NCBI GenBank assembly: GCA_026003195.1 | Contig: BPGU01000001.1 | Coordinates: 605,398-669,397 of the forward strand | Origin: Armatimonadota bacterium | GTDB taxonomy: Bacteria > Armatimonadota > HRBIN16 | Reading direction: 5' to 3' | Length of the DNA stretch: 64,000 bases | Part shown: piece after piece, positions 25,723 to 35,259 of the stretch | How the letters are laid out: every line of letters starts with the position of its first letter | How positions within the stretch are numbered: position 1 is the first letter of the stretch | The notes under the pieces: model-generated | Seen by the model: the letters and a program-made list of their open reading frames with translations, nothing else | What the model was told of the DNA's origin: nothing | Database searches by the model: none | Position numbers and translations under genes: made by a program

Positions 25723-26286
25723 ATGTCTCGCCTTGTCTGGACGCTTGCACTGGTGCTGTGGAGTCTTCCGCTGTTTGCCCAGGAACAGATGTGCACCTAC
25801 CAGAAGTGCTACGGTTCTGGAACCCTGCTCATCACCAACATCCCCAGTACGGCTGGAACGATTGAAATGGCAGTGCGCAACATCCTGTGCCCGGAGGGGG
25901 TTACTCCTCCTGATGATCCACTGGCGGGCAAGCTGGTCTTCCGCACGGTGACGCTCGCAGCACCTGGCAGCTGGCCTCCCATCGCGCCGGTAACGGTGGT
26001 CATGCACGACGCCGAGCGGTACGCAATGGAGAAGCCGTTTGAGGCAACGTTCAGCGGACCAGCCACTGCGCACATCGGCTTTACCCGCAGGGGCATCAAG
26101 GGCACACTGAAGGTTACCGTCATCGACTGGCGCGACCCCACCGACGCACTGGGACCCAGCCTCATGCTGTTCGACACCGTTCAGATGACCTTCGTGCCTG
26201 AAAACTCCACGCTTCCTTACCAGCTGGAATGGCAGGGTATCGTGTGGAAGGGGGACCTGATTGTCTTTGAGCGCTGGGGCAGGTAA
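25723..26286 (+). CDS. Secreted protein of unknown function
   Basis: A 187-residue protein with a signal peptide cleaved after LPLFA. Early cysteines (MCTYQKCYG) may form a disulfide. The rest is beta-rich with no family I recognise. GGGAGGGACCGGT before ATG and a strong terminator after it indicate a real, monocistronic gene. Confidence 0.65.
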   Translation: MSRLVWTLALVLWSLPLFAQEQMCTYQKCYGSGTLLITNIPSTAGTIEMAVRNILCPEGVTPPDDPLAGKLVFRTVTLAAPGSWPPIAPVTVVMHDAERYAMEKPFEATFSGPATAHIGFTRRGIKGTLKVTVIDWRDPTDALGPSLMLFDTVQMTFVPENSTLPYQLEWQGIVWKGDLIVFERWGR

Positions 26287-26295
26287 GCTCTGCCC

Positions 26296-26330
26296 AGCCC
26301 CTGCACGGTTTTGTGCAGGGGCTTTTTTTG
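26296..26330 (+). terminator. Strong rho-independent terminator
   Basis: AGCCCCTGCAC, loop GGTTTT, GTGCAGGGGCT (perfect 11 bp) followed by TTTTTTGTTTT. Confidence 0.92.
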
Positions 26331-26387
26331 TTTTCTCTGCATGTGATACAATAGCGTCACCCTGGTAGATGTGAAGGAGCAGAGCCG

Positions 26388-27971
26388 ATGAAGGAAACCC
26401 GTTGTGACGTGTTGATTGTAGGCGGTGGAACCGGAGGCTGTGCCGCAGCAATGGCAGCTTCCAGCCTCGGTCTGAAAGTGGTGATGACCGAGGAGACCGA
26501 ATGGATTGGCGGGCAGCTGACCGCTCAAGCGGTGCCGCCTGACGAGCACCCGTGGATCGAAAGTTTTGGCTGTACGGCGCGCTATCGGCAGTACCGAAAC
26601 GCAGTACGCCAGTTCTACCGCGAGCATTACCCGCTTACCCCACAGGCTCGCAATCACCCGCGTCTGAACCCGGGCAACGGCTGGGTATCGCGCCTTTGCC
26701 ACGAACCGCGTGTGGGGCTGGCGGTGCTGAATGCCATGTTGCACTATGCCCGTACCGCCGGGCGGCTGGATGTGCGCCTGCACCGCAAGCCGATTTCTGC
26801 CGAGGTGGAAGGCGACAGGGTGCTCGCGGTGACCGTACGCAACTTGCACACTGGAGAGGAAGAGGTGATCCAGGCACGCTACGTGCTGGATGCTACCGAG
26901 CTGGGTGACCTGTTGCCGATGACCGGAACCGAGTACGTGGTGGGCGCGGAGTCGCAGCGCGAAACGGGAGAACCCCATGCGGTGGAGGGGGATGCACAGC
27001 CAGATAATGTGCAGGGAATCACCTGGTGCTTTGCGATGGCGTACGACCCCGATGGTGACCACACGATCGAAAAGCCCGCCCAGTACGAACGCTGGCGCGA
27101 GTACCAGCCCCCCTTCTGGCCCGACAGACTGCTCGGCTGGTACACTGCCCATCCGATAACGCTGGAAAAGACACGCTGGTTCCTTTTCCCGCACGAGTCC
27201 AGCAACCCGTATCGTTCCCTGTTTACCTACCGGCGCATCGTCTGCCGTGACCACTATCCACCGGAGCTTGCGCCGCATGAGGTGACCATCGTCAACTGGC
27301 CACAGAACGACTACTTTGTGGGTACGATCATCGACCAGCCCGAAGAGGTGGTGCGGCAGAGGCTGGAGGAGGCGCGACAGCTTTCGCTCAGCCTGCTCTA
27401 CTGGCTGCAGACGGAGGCGCCTCGTCCCGACGGCGGCATCGGCTATCCCGGTCTGTACCTGCGTCCCGACATCACCGGCACCGACGATGGGCTGGCGATG
27501 TATCCCTATATCCGCGAGTCCCGGCGCATCCGAGCCGTGTTCACCGTGACCGAGCATCACGTGGCGTCGGAACTGAACCCCGGCGCGGACAGGGCGCGAC
27601 CGTTCCACGATAGCGTGGGAGTGGGCTGTTACCGCATCGACCTGCATCCCAGCACCAACGGCACGAACTCCATCGACATCGGTGCGTTGCCTTTCCAGAT
27701 ACCGCTGGGTGCGCTGCTGCCGATAAGGATGCGTAACCTGTTGCCCGCCTGCAAGAATATTGGCACCACACATATCACCAATGGTTGCTTCCGACTGCAC
27801 CCGGTGGAGTGGAACATCGGCGAGGCGGCTGGTTTACTCGCCGCGTTTTGTATCCAGCGCAGCGCGGAGCCGCATCAGGTCAGGGAAGAGGAGAACTTAC
27901 TGACGGAGTATCAAAACCTGCTGCGGGCACAGGGGGTGGAGCTGGAGTGGCCGCAGACGCATCCGGTGTGA
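26388..27971 (+). CDS. FAD-dependent oxidoreductase (PF12831-type)
   Basis: A 527-residue flavoprotein. The dinucleotide fold is at the N-terminus (DVLIVGGGTGGCAAAMAAS) and EETEWIGGQLT follows; near the end ACKNIGTTHITNGCFRLHPVEWNIGEAAG is the typical FAD-contact block, written here as the stretch from about residue 450 to 480. Such FAD_oxidored proteins are often found in sugar or polyol catabolism of Armatimonadota and Planctomycetes; the substrate is unknown. The gene ends four bases before the converging rodA stop. Confidence 0.8.
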   Translation: MKETRCDVLIVGGGTGGCAAAMAASSLGLKVVMTEETEWIGGQLTAQAVPPDEHPWIESFGCTARYRQYRNAVRQFYREHYPLTPQARNHPRLNPGNGWVSRLCHEPRVGLAVLNAMLHYARTAGRLDVRLHRKPISAEVEGDRVLAVTVRNLHTGEEEVIQARYVLDATELGDLLPMTGTEYVVGAESQRETGEPHAVEGDAQPDNVQGITWCFAMAYDPDGDHTIEKPAQYERWREYQPPFWPDRLLGWYTAHPITLEKTRWFLFPHESSNPYRSLFTYRRIVCRDHYPPELAPHEVTIVNWPQNDYFVGTIIDQPEEVVRQRLEEARQLSLSLLYWLQTEAPRPDGGIGYPGLYLRPDITGTDDGLAMYPYIRESRRIRAVFTVTEHHVASELNPGADRARPFHDSVGVGCYRIDLHPSTNGTNSIDIGALPFQIPLGALLPIRMRNLLPACKNIGTTHITNGCFRLHPVEWNIGEAAGLLAAFCIQRSAEPHQVREEENLLTEYQNLLRAQGVELEWPQTHPV

Positions 27972-27975
27972 CCTG

Positions 27976-29076
27976 CTAAAACATCACCTCATACTGCTGG
28001 CGATGGATGGCTTGCATGTAGCCCAGAGCAAGAAAGCAGACAATCACCGCTGTGCCCCCGAAGCTCACGAAGGGCAGCCACACCCCTACTACAGGCAGGA
28101 TGCCAATGACCATGCCCGTGTTGACGATGACGTGGTAGGCAAAAAAGGTGGTGATTCCTGCTGCAATCAGGCGCACGTAGAGCCGATGTGACTGCAAAAT
28201 CAGGCGTGAGAAACGCCATAGCAGCACAGCGTACGCCGACAGCAAGGCGATACTGCCTGCGAATCCCGTCTCCTCCGCGACGACCGTAAAGATGAAGTCG
28301 GTATGTTGTTCGGGAATGAACAACAGCACGTTCTGTGTACCGTGAAACAACCCCTTACCGAACACCTGCCCAGAGCCCACCGCAATACGCGCCTGCAGAA
28401 TGTGGTAGCCCGAGCCGCGCGGGTCGCGCTGAGGGTTCAGGAAGGCAACCAGTCGGTTCTTCTGGTAGTCTTCCAGCACATCCAGGTGCCATAACGCGGT
28501 GAATGCCACAGCCCCCATCAGCACGACAACCCCAAGATGCTTCAGTTTCGCCCCCGCCAGCATCATCATCCCGAACCATATCGCGATGATGACCAGCGAG
28601 GTTCCCAGGTCGGGCTGTTTGAATATCAGCAGTACGGGAACGCCGATGTATAACAGCGATTTTGCCACTGTCCATGGTTCGCGGATTTTCTCCTCCCGGC
28701 TGGCAAGCCACGCCGCCAGTGTCAGGATGACAAAAATCTTTGCGATTTCAGAGGGCTGGAAATGAAAGCCTCCCGGAAGAGGGATCCAGCGTTGAGAACC
28801 CTTCGTGGTTTTACCGGCGATGTCTACGAGTACCAGCAGGGAGACGTTTATCCCGTAAAACCATTTCGTCCACCGTAGCCACGTTTGCACCGGCACAGAG
28901 GCGATCACAAACATCGCCACAATCCCGATGCCCATTGCGATGGCTTGTTTGCGCACGAAAAGCAGGCTGTCGCCCTGCGCCCGTCGTGCGCTGTCAATCA
29001 TCACCAGACCCACCGCACACAACAGCAGGGCTACCAGAATGGTCGTCCAGTCCAGTTCTCGGAGGTATTTTCTCAT
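27976..29076 (-). CDS. rodA: Rod-shape-determining peptidoglycan glycosyltransferase RodA (SEDS family)
   Basis: A 366-residue membrane protein with about ten helices. SEDS features: FHFQPSEIAKIFVILTLA after helix 3, the KQPDLGTSLVI block with the catalytic Asp, and GVWLPFVSFGGTAV near the end. RodA polymerises lipid II in the elongasome together with a class B PBP; no PBP2 or MreBCD gene is adjacent. A sigma-70 promoter lies just upstream. Confidence 0.92.
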   Translation of the reverse strand: MRKYLRELDWTTILVALLLCAVGLVMIDSARRAQGDSLLFVRKQAIAMGIGIVAMFVIASVPVQTWLRWTKWFYGINVSLLVLVDIAGKTTKGSQRWIPLPGGFHFQPSEIAKIFVILTLAAWLASREEKIREPWTVAKSLLYIGVPVLLIFKQPDLGTSLVIIAIWFGMMMLAGAKLKHLGVVVLMGAVAFTALWHLDVLEDYQKNRLVAFLNPQRDPRGSGYHILQARIAVGSGQVFGKGLFHGTQNVLLFIPEQHTDFIFTVVAEETGFAGSIALLSAYAVLLWRFSRLILQSHRLYVRLIAAGITTFFAYHVIVNTGMVIGILPVVGVWLPFVSFGGTAVIVCFLALGYMQAIHRQQYEVMF

Positions 29077-29091
29077 CCTCGTCTCACTTGC

Positions 29092-29120
29092 AGTGTACCC
29101 ACTTTGCTGCCAAACGACAA
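29092..29120 (-). promoter_or_regulatory. Sigma-70 promoter of rodA
   Basis: On the minus strand TTGTCG (29115-29120), 17-base spacer, TACACT (29092-29097), 15 bases before the rodA ATG. Confidence 0.55.
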
Positions 29121-29214
29121 GAGGAGTTGGTGGGGGCAGGTTGCATTTCGCTCTTGGTTGTGCGAAAATACGTATAGTCAGTCCAACAGTGTCTTTATGC
29201 AGGTGGAGCCCAGA

Positions 29215-29892
29215 ATGAACCGTTTAGAACTCGCCAAGCGCATTGACCACACCCTGCTTCGACCTACCGGCACCTGTGCGGATATTGAGCGGTTGTGTGA
29301 GGAGGCTCTGCAGTACCACTTCGCCAGCGTGTGTATCCAGCCGTGCTGGCTGAAAATAGCCGTGCGCTATCTGGAAGGGAGCGATGTTGCCGTGGGCACA
29401 GTGGTGGGGTTCCCATTGGGGGCGAACATGCCTGCGGTCAAGCTGTATGAGGCAGAACAGGCACTGGCGGCAGGCGCCACTGAACTGGACATGGTTATCG
29501 CCCTTCCCGCTTTGAAGTCGGGTGACTGGCGCACGGTGCACCACGAGATAGAGCAGATAGCCTCTTTGTGTCGCTCGGCAAAGCCTGCGGCAGTGCTGAA
29601 GGCGATTATTGAGTGCTGTTACCTGACGCAAGAAGAGAAGATTCAGGCAACGCGCGTGGTAGCGGAAAGCGGTGCGGATTTCGTCAAGACCTCTACCGGT
29701 TTCGGTGAAGGTGGAGCCACTATCGAGGATGTGCGACTGTTACGCTCCGCGGCGCCGCCTGCTCTCAAAGTGAAAGCGGCAGGGGGAATTCGCACGCTGA
29801 GCCTGGCGCTGGAACTGCTTCGGGCAGGCGCAGACCGCATCGGCACCAGCAGTGGGGTGACCCTGCTACAACAGATGGAGGAGGGAGCTTAG
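29215..29892 (+). CDS. deoC: Deoxyribose-phosphate aldolase
   Basis: A 225-residue class I aldolase. Seen are IDHTLLRPT, the catalytic region ATELDMVIALPALKSGDW, LKAIIECCYLT, the Schiff-base lysine in ADFVKTSTGFG and KAAGGIRTL. It splits 2-deoxyribose-5-phosphate to acetaldehyde and glyceraldehyde-3-phosphate in nucleoside salvage. GGAG lies seven bases before the ATG. recO begins directly after its stop. Confidence 0.93.
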   Translation: MNRLELAKRIDHTLLRPTGTCADIERLCEEALQYHFASVCIQPCWLKIAVRYLEGSDVAVGTVVGFPLGANMPAVKLYEAEQALAAGATELDMVIALPALKSGDWRTVHHEIEQIASLCRSAKPAAVLKAIIECCYLTQEEKIQATRVVAESGADFVKTSTGFGEGGATIEDVRLLRSAAPPALKVKAAGGIRTLSLALELLRAGADRIGTSSGVTLLQQMEEGA

Positions 29893-30633
29893 TTGCCGCC
29901 CGTCAACGTGCAGGCGATTGTGCTGCGCAGGCGTTCACTGGGCGAGGCGGACAAAGTGCTCACCCTCTTCACCCGCGAAATGGGTAAACTGTCTGCCATC
30001 GCCAAAGGGTCACGCAAACCCACCAGCAAGCTGGCGGGAGCCACCGAGACCTGTGTGCGAGCGCGTTTTCATCTGGCTCAGGGCAAGACCTTCTGGATAG
30101 TCACACAAGCTTCCGTAGAACGCGCACGGGCGCGTCTGCATCGCTTGCTGGTCAACGCCACCGCCGCACTCTACGCCTGCGAGCTGGTAGACTGTCTGCT
30201 GGAGGAGGGAGTGCCCGAGGAAGACCTCTTTGATCTCCTGTCGGGTACCCTGGACGAGCTGGAGAGCAGTGAACGTCCGATGTGGACTCTGTGCCTGCTG
30301 GAGAACGCCATCCTGCTGCAGCAGGGGTATACTCCCGTGCTGGACACCTGCGCCCGTTGCGGGAAGCCAGTGGATGCGGAGCAGATTGCCTTTCTACCCG
30401 GTGCAGGTGGAGTCTTGTGTGCTGCGTGTGTGCGGGCGGAAAATAACGTGGTGAATCTGTCGCGTCTGGCATGGCTCACGTGGCGTGTGCTGAACGCAAG
30501 TGGCCAGGTAGACTTTCCGGGAGAGCCCACAGCAACGGAACTGGAGTATGCTGTACACCTGCATCTGAGGTACCATCTGGATAGAGAGATGAGGAGCACG
30601 CAGGTGCTCTGGCAACTGCGGCAGGAGCTGTGA
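29893..30633 (+). CDS. recO: DNA repair protein RecO
   Basis: A 246-residue recombination mediator: N-terminal OB fold (VLRRRSLGEADKVLTLFT, GKLSAIAKGSRKPTSKLAG), helical middle and a C-terminal zinc motif CARCG-x15-CAAC. RecO works with RecR to load RecA on SSB-coated gaps. It uses a TTG start placed immediately after the deoC TAG, with GGAGGAGGG inside the end of deoC as ribosome site, so translation is coupled. Confidence 0.9.
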   Translation: MPPVNVQAIVLRRRSLGEADKVLTLFTREMGKLSAIAKGSRKPTSKLAGATETCVRARFHLAQGKTFWIVTQASVERARARLHRLLVNATAALYACELVDCLLEEGVPEEDLFDLLSGTLDELESSERPMWTLCLLENAILLQQGYTPVLDTCARCGKPVDAEQIAFLPGAGGVLCAACVRAENNVVNLSRLAWLTWRVLNASGQVDFPGEPTATELEYAVHLHLRYHLDREMRSTQVLWQLRQEL

Positions 30634-30644
30634 GGAGGAGAGGT

Positions 30645-32153
30645 ATGTTCCTGAAGGTTGTTCGTCTCATCCTGCAGGTGGCAGCCCTGACGCTTTGGGG
30701 GCTATCTGCCATCGTCTCTGCCCAGACCATCTTCGCCGAGCGTGTGGTGGAACATCGTCTGGCTAACGGGCTTCGCGTGCTGATCCTGCCCCGCAAGCAA
30801 TCGCCCACCTGTGCCTTTTACATCCTGCATCGCGTGGGGGGCGTTGATGAGGAGAGCGGACGCACCGGCGTGACACACCTGCTGGAGCATATGCTCTTTA
30901 AGGGAACGACCACCATCGGCACACGTGACTACGAGAAAGAGAAACCGATTTGGGACGAGATAGAACGCCTGCACGATGAACTGGAAGCGGAACGGACGAA
31001 AGGCGATGGGGCAGACAAACAGCGGATCGCCGAGCTGAGGCAACGCGAGCAGGAACTGCTGCAACAGGTGAGCCAGTGGTTGATACCGCAGGAGTATGAC
31101 CGCATTTTCGAGCGGGCAGGTAGCCCCGGCACGAACGCCTGGACATCCAACGATGTGACCGTGTACACCGTCAGCGTGCCAGCGAACCGCCTGGAGCTCG
31201 CTGCGCTCCTGCAGGCAGACCAGATGAGCCACCCCGTCTGGAGACAGTTCTATCAGGAACGCGATGTGGTGCTGGAAGAGCGTCGCCAAAGCGTGAACGA
31301 CAGTCCCGAAGGTGCGCTCTGGGAGGCTTTTCTGGCGACCGCTTTTCTGGTGCATCCGTATCGTAACCCCGTCATCGGCTGGGAGTCAGATGTTTCGCGC
31401 TTGCGTACGGCAGACATTGACCGCTTTTTCCGTGCCTACTATGCTCCGAACAACACCTGGCTGGCGGTGGTGGGAGATGTAGAGCCTGAACGGGTCATTG
31501 CGCTGGTGGAGAAATATTTCGGAGGCATCCCCGCTCAACCTCTGCCAGAGAGGCGCATTCCCGAAGAGCCCCCGCAGCGTGGCGTTCGGCGCGTGGTGGT
31601 GAAGATGCCTGCCAATCCGCAGATGCTGATGGGATTCCACAAGCCCAGTGCGCCCCACGAAGACGATGTGGTGTTCGAGGTGATACAGGGCATTCTCACA
31701 CGGGGACGCACCTCGCGACTGTACCGCGAGCTGGTGGAGAAGCAGAAAGTGGCGTTGAGCGTCTCTGCTTATTCCGTACCGGGTGACCGCTATCCCAATC
31801 TGTTCGTCATCGATGCCGTGCCACGCTATCCGCACACCGTACAGGAACTGGAGCAGGCAATCTGGCGTGAGATAGGACGGCTGCGCACCCAGCCGGTTAC
31901 CGAAGCGGAGCTGAACCGGATGCGTACCTGGGCGGAGGCGGATTTCATTCGGGAACTGCGTTCTAATGAGGGGATGGCAACCCAGCTGCTGTGGGCAGAC
32001 GCAGTGCTGGGCGACTGGCGTGAGCTGTTTCGCTTCGTGGAGCGCGTGCGCAAGGTGACCGCTCAGGATGTGATGCGTGTGGCGCGAAAGTACCTGCATC
32101 GGGAGAACTGCACCATCGCCGTGCTGGAACCCACATCGGAGGCAAGCCAATGA
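30645..32153 (+). CDS. M16B zinc metallopeptidase, catalytic subunit
   Basis: A 502-residue exported insulinase-family peptidase with signal peptide (to about residue 27, VSAQ). The inverted zinc motif HLLEH is at residues 78-82 with GVTHLLEHMLFKGT context; a further Glu about 75-80 residues later is expected as third ligand. An insertion of about 50 residues rich in Glu/Arg (residues 95-145) follows the motif. It overlaps the second M16 gene by ATGA, and the two likely form a heterodimer in the periplasm. Ribosome site GAGGAGGAGAGG. Confidence 0.88.
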   Translation: MFLKVVRLILQVAALTLWGLSAIVSAQTIFAERVVEHRLANGLRVLILPRKQSPTCAFYILHRVGGVDEESGRTGVTHLLEHMLFKGTTTIGTRDYEKEKPIWDEIERLHDELEAERTKGDGADKQRIAELRQREQELLQQVSQWLIPQEYDRIFERAGSPGTNAWTSNDVTVYTVSVPANRLELAALLQADQMSHPVWRQFYQERDVVLEERRQSVNDSPEGALWEAFLATAFLVHPYRNPVIGWESDVSRLRTADIDRFFRAYYAPNNTWLAVVGDVEPERVIALVEKYFGGIPAQPLPERRIPEEPPQRGVRRVVVKMPANPQMLMGFHKPSAPHEDDVVFEVIQGILTRGRTSRLYRELVEKQKVALSVSAYSVPGDRYPNLFVIDAVPRYPHTVQELEQAIWREIGRLRTQPVTEAELNRMRTWAEADFIRELRSNEGMATQLLWADAVLGDWRELFRFVERVRKVTAQDVMRVARKYLHRENCTIAVLEPTSEASQ

Positions 32154-33589
32154 GTAGAAGCCGTCGTGCTTTGTCCCCTGGGGAAGGGCGAGGTTTCGTC
32201 CGAGGCGTTTATTGCCTGGCGCTCACAGTGATCGCATGGTGCTTGTGCTGGACGGCAGACGCTTCCGTCCCACCTACCGGTATCGAGTACCCTCCCCTGC
32301 AGTATTCCCTGCCGAAGCCGGAACGCATCACGTTGCCGAACGGCGTGGTGGTCTACCTGCTGGAGGACCACGATCTGCCGCTGGTAGATGTGGAGGTGCG
32401 TCTGCGTGGAGGGCGGCTGTACGAGCCGACACAGAAAGCGGGGCTGAGTACCGTTTTCATACGAGCCTGGCGAAACGGAGGCACTCTTGCCCGCTCGCCA
32501 GAGGCGTTCCATACCGCCCTGGAGGACATGGCAGCGATTCTGGACATCACCGACGAGGGGGACACCATCGGCATCACCCTCTCCACACTGACGAGGGACT
32601 GGCGTAAAGGGCTGGGTTTGCTCGCGGAGTGGATACGAACTCCTGCGTTTCACGAGGAGCAAGTGAACCTGGCGAAGGCGCGTACCATCGAGGAGATCCG
32701 GCGTCGTCACGACGATATCGCAGGAATCGCCAGCCGGGAGTTTGCCGGACTGGTGTACGGGGTAGACCACCCGCTGGGACGGTTGCCCACTGTACAAACG
32801 GTTCAGAGGATAACGCGCCGTGATCTGCTGGAATGGCACCGCAAGCTGGTGACGCCTCGCAACCTCTGGATCGCGGTCACTGGTGACATCGATCGGCGGG
32901 CGGTGCTCGAGGAGATACGTCGGTTGTTTGGTCACTGGAACGGCACTCAGCCTGCGCTGCCTCCGGTTCCGTTGCCCAAAGAGCGGAGCGCCGTGATGGG
33001 TTTCATTGCGAAGCAGGCAGAGCAAGCGCATGTGCGCGTGGGGCATTTGGGGGTGCCTCGCGGCATTCCTGAGCGTGCTGCGCTGGACGTGCTGAACTAC
33101 ATCCTGGGCGGGTCATTCACCTCACGACTCACCCAGGAGATACGCGATAAACGAGGGCTGGCTTATGCGGTGTGGAGCAGCTTCGCGCCTGCCAATCCGA
33201 GAGGGCTGTTTGTGATGGGATGTCAGACCAAAAGCGAGTCGGCGGAGGAGGTTATCCAGCAGATGAAGGAACAGGCGCGTCGCCTCACCGAGGAGCCACC
33301 CAGCGAGGAAGAGCTGCAGCAGGCGAAGGAAAGCCTCATCAACTCCTTTGTCTTCCGCTTCCCGACGGCGAGTGATGCTGTCTCCGCGCAGATGCTTCTG
33401 GAAATACACGGACTGCCCCATGACACCTATGATACCTACATCACGCGCGTACAGGCGGTTACCGCGCAGGACGTGCTGGCGGTGGCGCGAAAGACTATCC
33501 ATCCTGACCGCCTGATGGTGCTGGTTGTTGGCGACGGCAAAAGACTGGCACAGGTGGCAGCGCAGGCGAAGCGGCTACAGGCAAGGTAA
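32150..33589 (+). CDS. M16-family peptidase homologue, non-catalytic partner
   Basis: A 479-residue M16 homologue with an uncleaved-looking or atypical signal region (hydrophobic 22-38). At the place of HxxEH it reads GLSTVFIRAWRNGG, so zinc ligands are absent; the C-terminal half keeps the family's glycine-rich loop and LRD-like segments (GGSFTSRLTQEIRDKRGLAYAV). Bacterial M16B enzymes work as active/inactive pairs, and this one overlaps the active gene by four bases. Confidence 0.85.
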   Translation: MSRSRRALSPGEGRGFVRGVYCLALTVIAWCLCWTADASVPPTGIEYPPLQYSLPKPERITLPNGVVVYLLEDHDLPLVDVEVRLRGGRLYEPTQKAGLSTVFIRAWRNGGTLARSPEAFHTALEDMAAILDITDEGDTIGITLSTLTRDWRKGLGLLAEWIRTPAFHEEQVNLAKARTIEEIRRRHDDIAGIASREFAGLVYGVDHPLGRLPTVQTVQRITRRDLLEWHRKLVTPRNLWIAVTGDIDRRAVLEEIRRLFGHWNGTQPALPPVPLPKERSAVMGFIAKQAEQAHVRVGHLGVPRGIPERAALDVLNYILGGSFTSRLTQEIRDKRGLAYAVWSSFAPANPRGLFVMGCQTKSESAEEVIQQMKEQARRLTEEPPSEEELQQAKESLINSFVFRFPTASDAVSAQMLLEIHGLPHDTYDTYITRVQAVTAQDVLAVARKTIHPDRLMVLVVGDGKRLAQVAAQAKRLQAR

Positions 33590-33610
33590 ATGATGGAGGA
33601 AGGCGAACGG

Positions 33611-34108
33611 ATGACCATTCTCGGCTTCGATCCCGGCACAGCCATCACAGGCTACGGCGTTTTGCGGCAGGAGGGGCAGAAGCTGAAGGCGTTGACCTTC
33701 GGTTGTATCACCACGCCTGCCAATCTCGCCGCGCCCCGCCGACTGCAGCGCATCTACGAAGAGGTCTGCCGTTTGCTGGAGGAATACCAGCCGGATGTGG
33801 TGGTCACCGAGAGGCTCTTTTTTAACCGCAACGAGACCACCGCGCTGAGCGTGGGGCGAACGATAGGGGTCATTCTGCTGGCGGTAGCACAGCGGGATGT
33901 CGAGTGGGTGGAGTATACACCGTTACAGGTCAAAACGACAGTGGTCGGCTACGGTGGTGCGGAAAAAAAGCAGATACAGTATATGGTCACGAAGCTGCTG
34001 GGGCTCTCCGAAACACCCAAGCCCGATGATGCTGCCGACGCACTTGCGGTGGCATTGTGCCATGCGCACAGCGCGTGGGCGAGGGGACTGGAAGCGCGCG
34101 GGAGGTAA
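33611..34108 (+). CDS. ruvC: Holliday junction endodeoxyribonuclease RuvC
   Basis: A 165-residue RNase-H-fold resolvase: ILGFDPGTAITGYG (first Asp), VVTERLFFNRN (Glu), and the C-terminal acidic pair in KPDDAADALAVALCH; GYGGAEKKQIQYMV is the DNA-contact region. It cuts Holliday junctions with RuvAB, whose genes are not adjacent. The start at 33611 begins at the usual RuvC N-terminus; a frame extension of seven codons is possible. Confidence 0.93.
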   Translation: MTILGFDPGTAITGYGVLRQEGQKLKALTFGCITTPANLAAPRRLQRIYEEVCRLLEEYQPDVVVTERLFFNRNETTALSVGRTIGVILLAVAQRDVEWVEYTPLQVKTTVVGYGGAEKKQIQYMVTKLLGLSETPKPDDAADALAVALCHAHSAWARGLEARGR

Positions 34109-34115
34109 ACCGGAA

Positions 34116-34334
34116 ATGGATGTGCTACGCATTCTGATATGGGTGCTGGGTGGACTGGTTATCGTGATGCTGGTGTGGCGAGTGGTGCGGCTGGCGCGAC
34201 TGCTGGAGAGGCGTATCGAGGAGTACGATGAAAAGGAACGTTCGGAGGTGGAACGCAATCTGTTTGCCGAGCTGTCGGAGCTCTACTCTCAGGAACCTCC
34301 CCAAAGAGGTGACGGCAAGCCGCGGCGTTTGTAA
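34116..34334 (+). CDS. Small single-pass membrane protein
   Basis: A 72-residue protein: one membrane helix (residues 4-26) and a charged coiled-coil tail (LERRIEEYDEKERSEVERN). GGAGGT lies nine bases before ATG and the gene is seven bases after ruvC, so it belongs to that operon. Its last 46 bases overlap the converging deacetylase gene. No family recognised. Confidence 0.55.
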   Translation: MDVLRILIWVLGGLVIVMLVWRVVRLARLLERRIEEYDEKERSEVERNLFAELSELYSQEPPQRGDGKPRRL

Positions 34335-35116
34335 GAAGCCATCTCAATCGCCGACTGCTGCATATCCTTCCACATCTCCTCTACAGTGACGAACCGATAA
34401 CCCCGCCGACGCATCTCCCTTACGAACTCAGGAAGCACCTCCACGGTCTGGGGGACTTTCTCGTGCAACAGGATGATGCTGCCCGGTCTCACGTGCGCGA
34501 ACAGTCGCTGCCGGAGTGTTTTGGCGGATGGTCGCTTATAATCAGCAGGGTCGTCTGTCCACATAACTGTCACGTAGCCACTGAACTGGGCCACCTGTCG
34601 CACTACGTGGTTGGTCATACCGCCGGGCGGACGGATAAAACGTGGCACACGTCCTGTGACGCGCCATATCGCTGCGGCACCCGCTTCTATTTCTTTCTGC
34701 ACCATGCCCAGAGGCATCTGGCTCAGACGCAGATGATGGTAGGTATGATTTTCCACCTCATGTCCGTCTTCCACCATCTGGCGCACCAGTTCGGGGTAGC
34801 GGTCTACGTTCTCGCCCACCACAAAAAAGGTCGCACGCACCCCCAGACGACGCAGGGTCTTCAACAGCATGGGCGTGTGATAAGGATGAGGACCGTCATC
34901 GAAGGTGAGGGCAATCCATTGGCGTGCAGGATTGCCGTGATACATCTTCGCGGTGCGTAACTGCTCCATCATCTGTTGAATGTCGTACGGAAACCCACTG
35001 TTTGCAGGAAACTCGGTGGGCTGGTGGAGTTGCTTCCACCACAGTGTGGCGACAACCACCACCAGCACGATGTTGAGCGTCCAGATCATGAGGGCAGTTC
35101 GTGTCATGAGTTTCAT
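34289..35116 (-). CDS. Polysaccharide deacetylase (NodB homology, CE4)
   Basis: A 275-residue membrane-anchored enzyme: N-terminal helix (residues 7-26), then NodB motifs TFDDGPHP (Asp pair), HTYHH (zinc His), RPPGG and a C-terminal SIILLHE. It removes N-acetyl groups from peptidoglycan or another amino-sugar polymer at the outer face of the inner membrane. Stand-alone. Confidence 0.87.
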   Translation of the reverse strand: MKLMTRTALMIWTLNIVLVVVVATLWWKQLHQPTEFPANSGFPYDIQQMMEQLRTAKMYHGNPARQWIALTFDDGPHPYHTPMLLKTLRRLGVRATFFVVGENVDRYPELVRQMVEDGHEVENHTYHHLRLSQMPLGMVQKEIEAGAAAIWRVTGRVPRFIRPPGGMTNHVVRQVAQFSGYVTVMWTDDPADYKRPSAKTLRQRLFAHVRPGSIILLHEKVPQTVEVLPEFVREMRRRGYRFVTVEEMWKDMQQSAIEMASYKRRGLPSPLWGGS

Positions 35117-35259
35117 CTTATTTTCATTTTACCCTAAGAGGCTTCGGGTGTGGATATATTCTCTGCGCGGATTACCGTGTTGCGACCGCGAGCAGAAAAG
35201 GAACTTCTCCGTCCAGGAGCAAACCTTCATACGAAGTACTTTGCGAGAAGGAGGCAACG

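Noticed and set aside
26217-27800. Long minus-strand open frame opposite the FAD oxidoreductase
   Set aside because: Antisense shadow of a clear flavoprotein gene; no ribosome site or family match.
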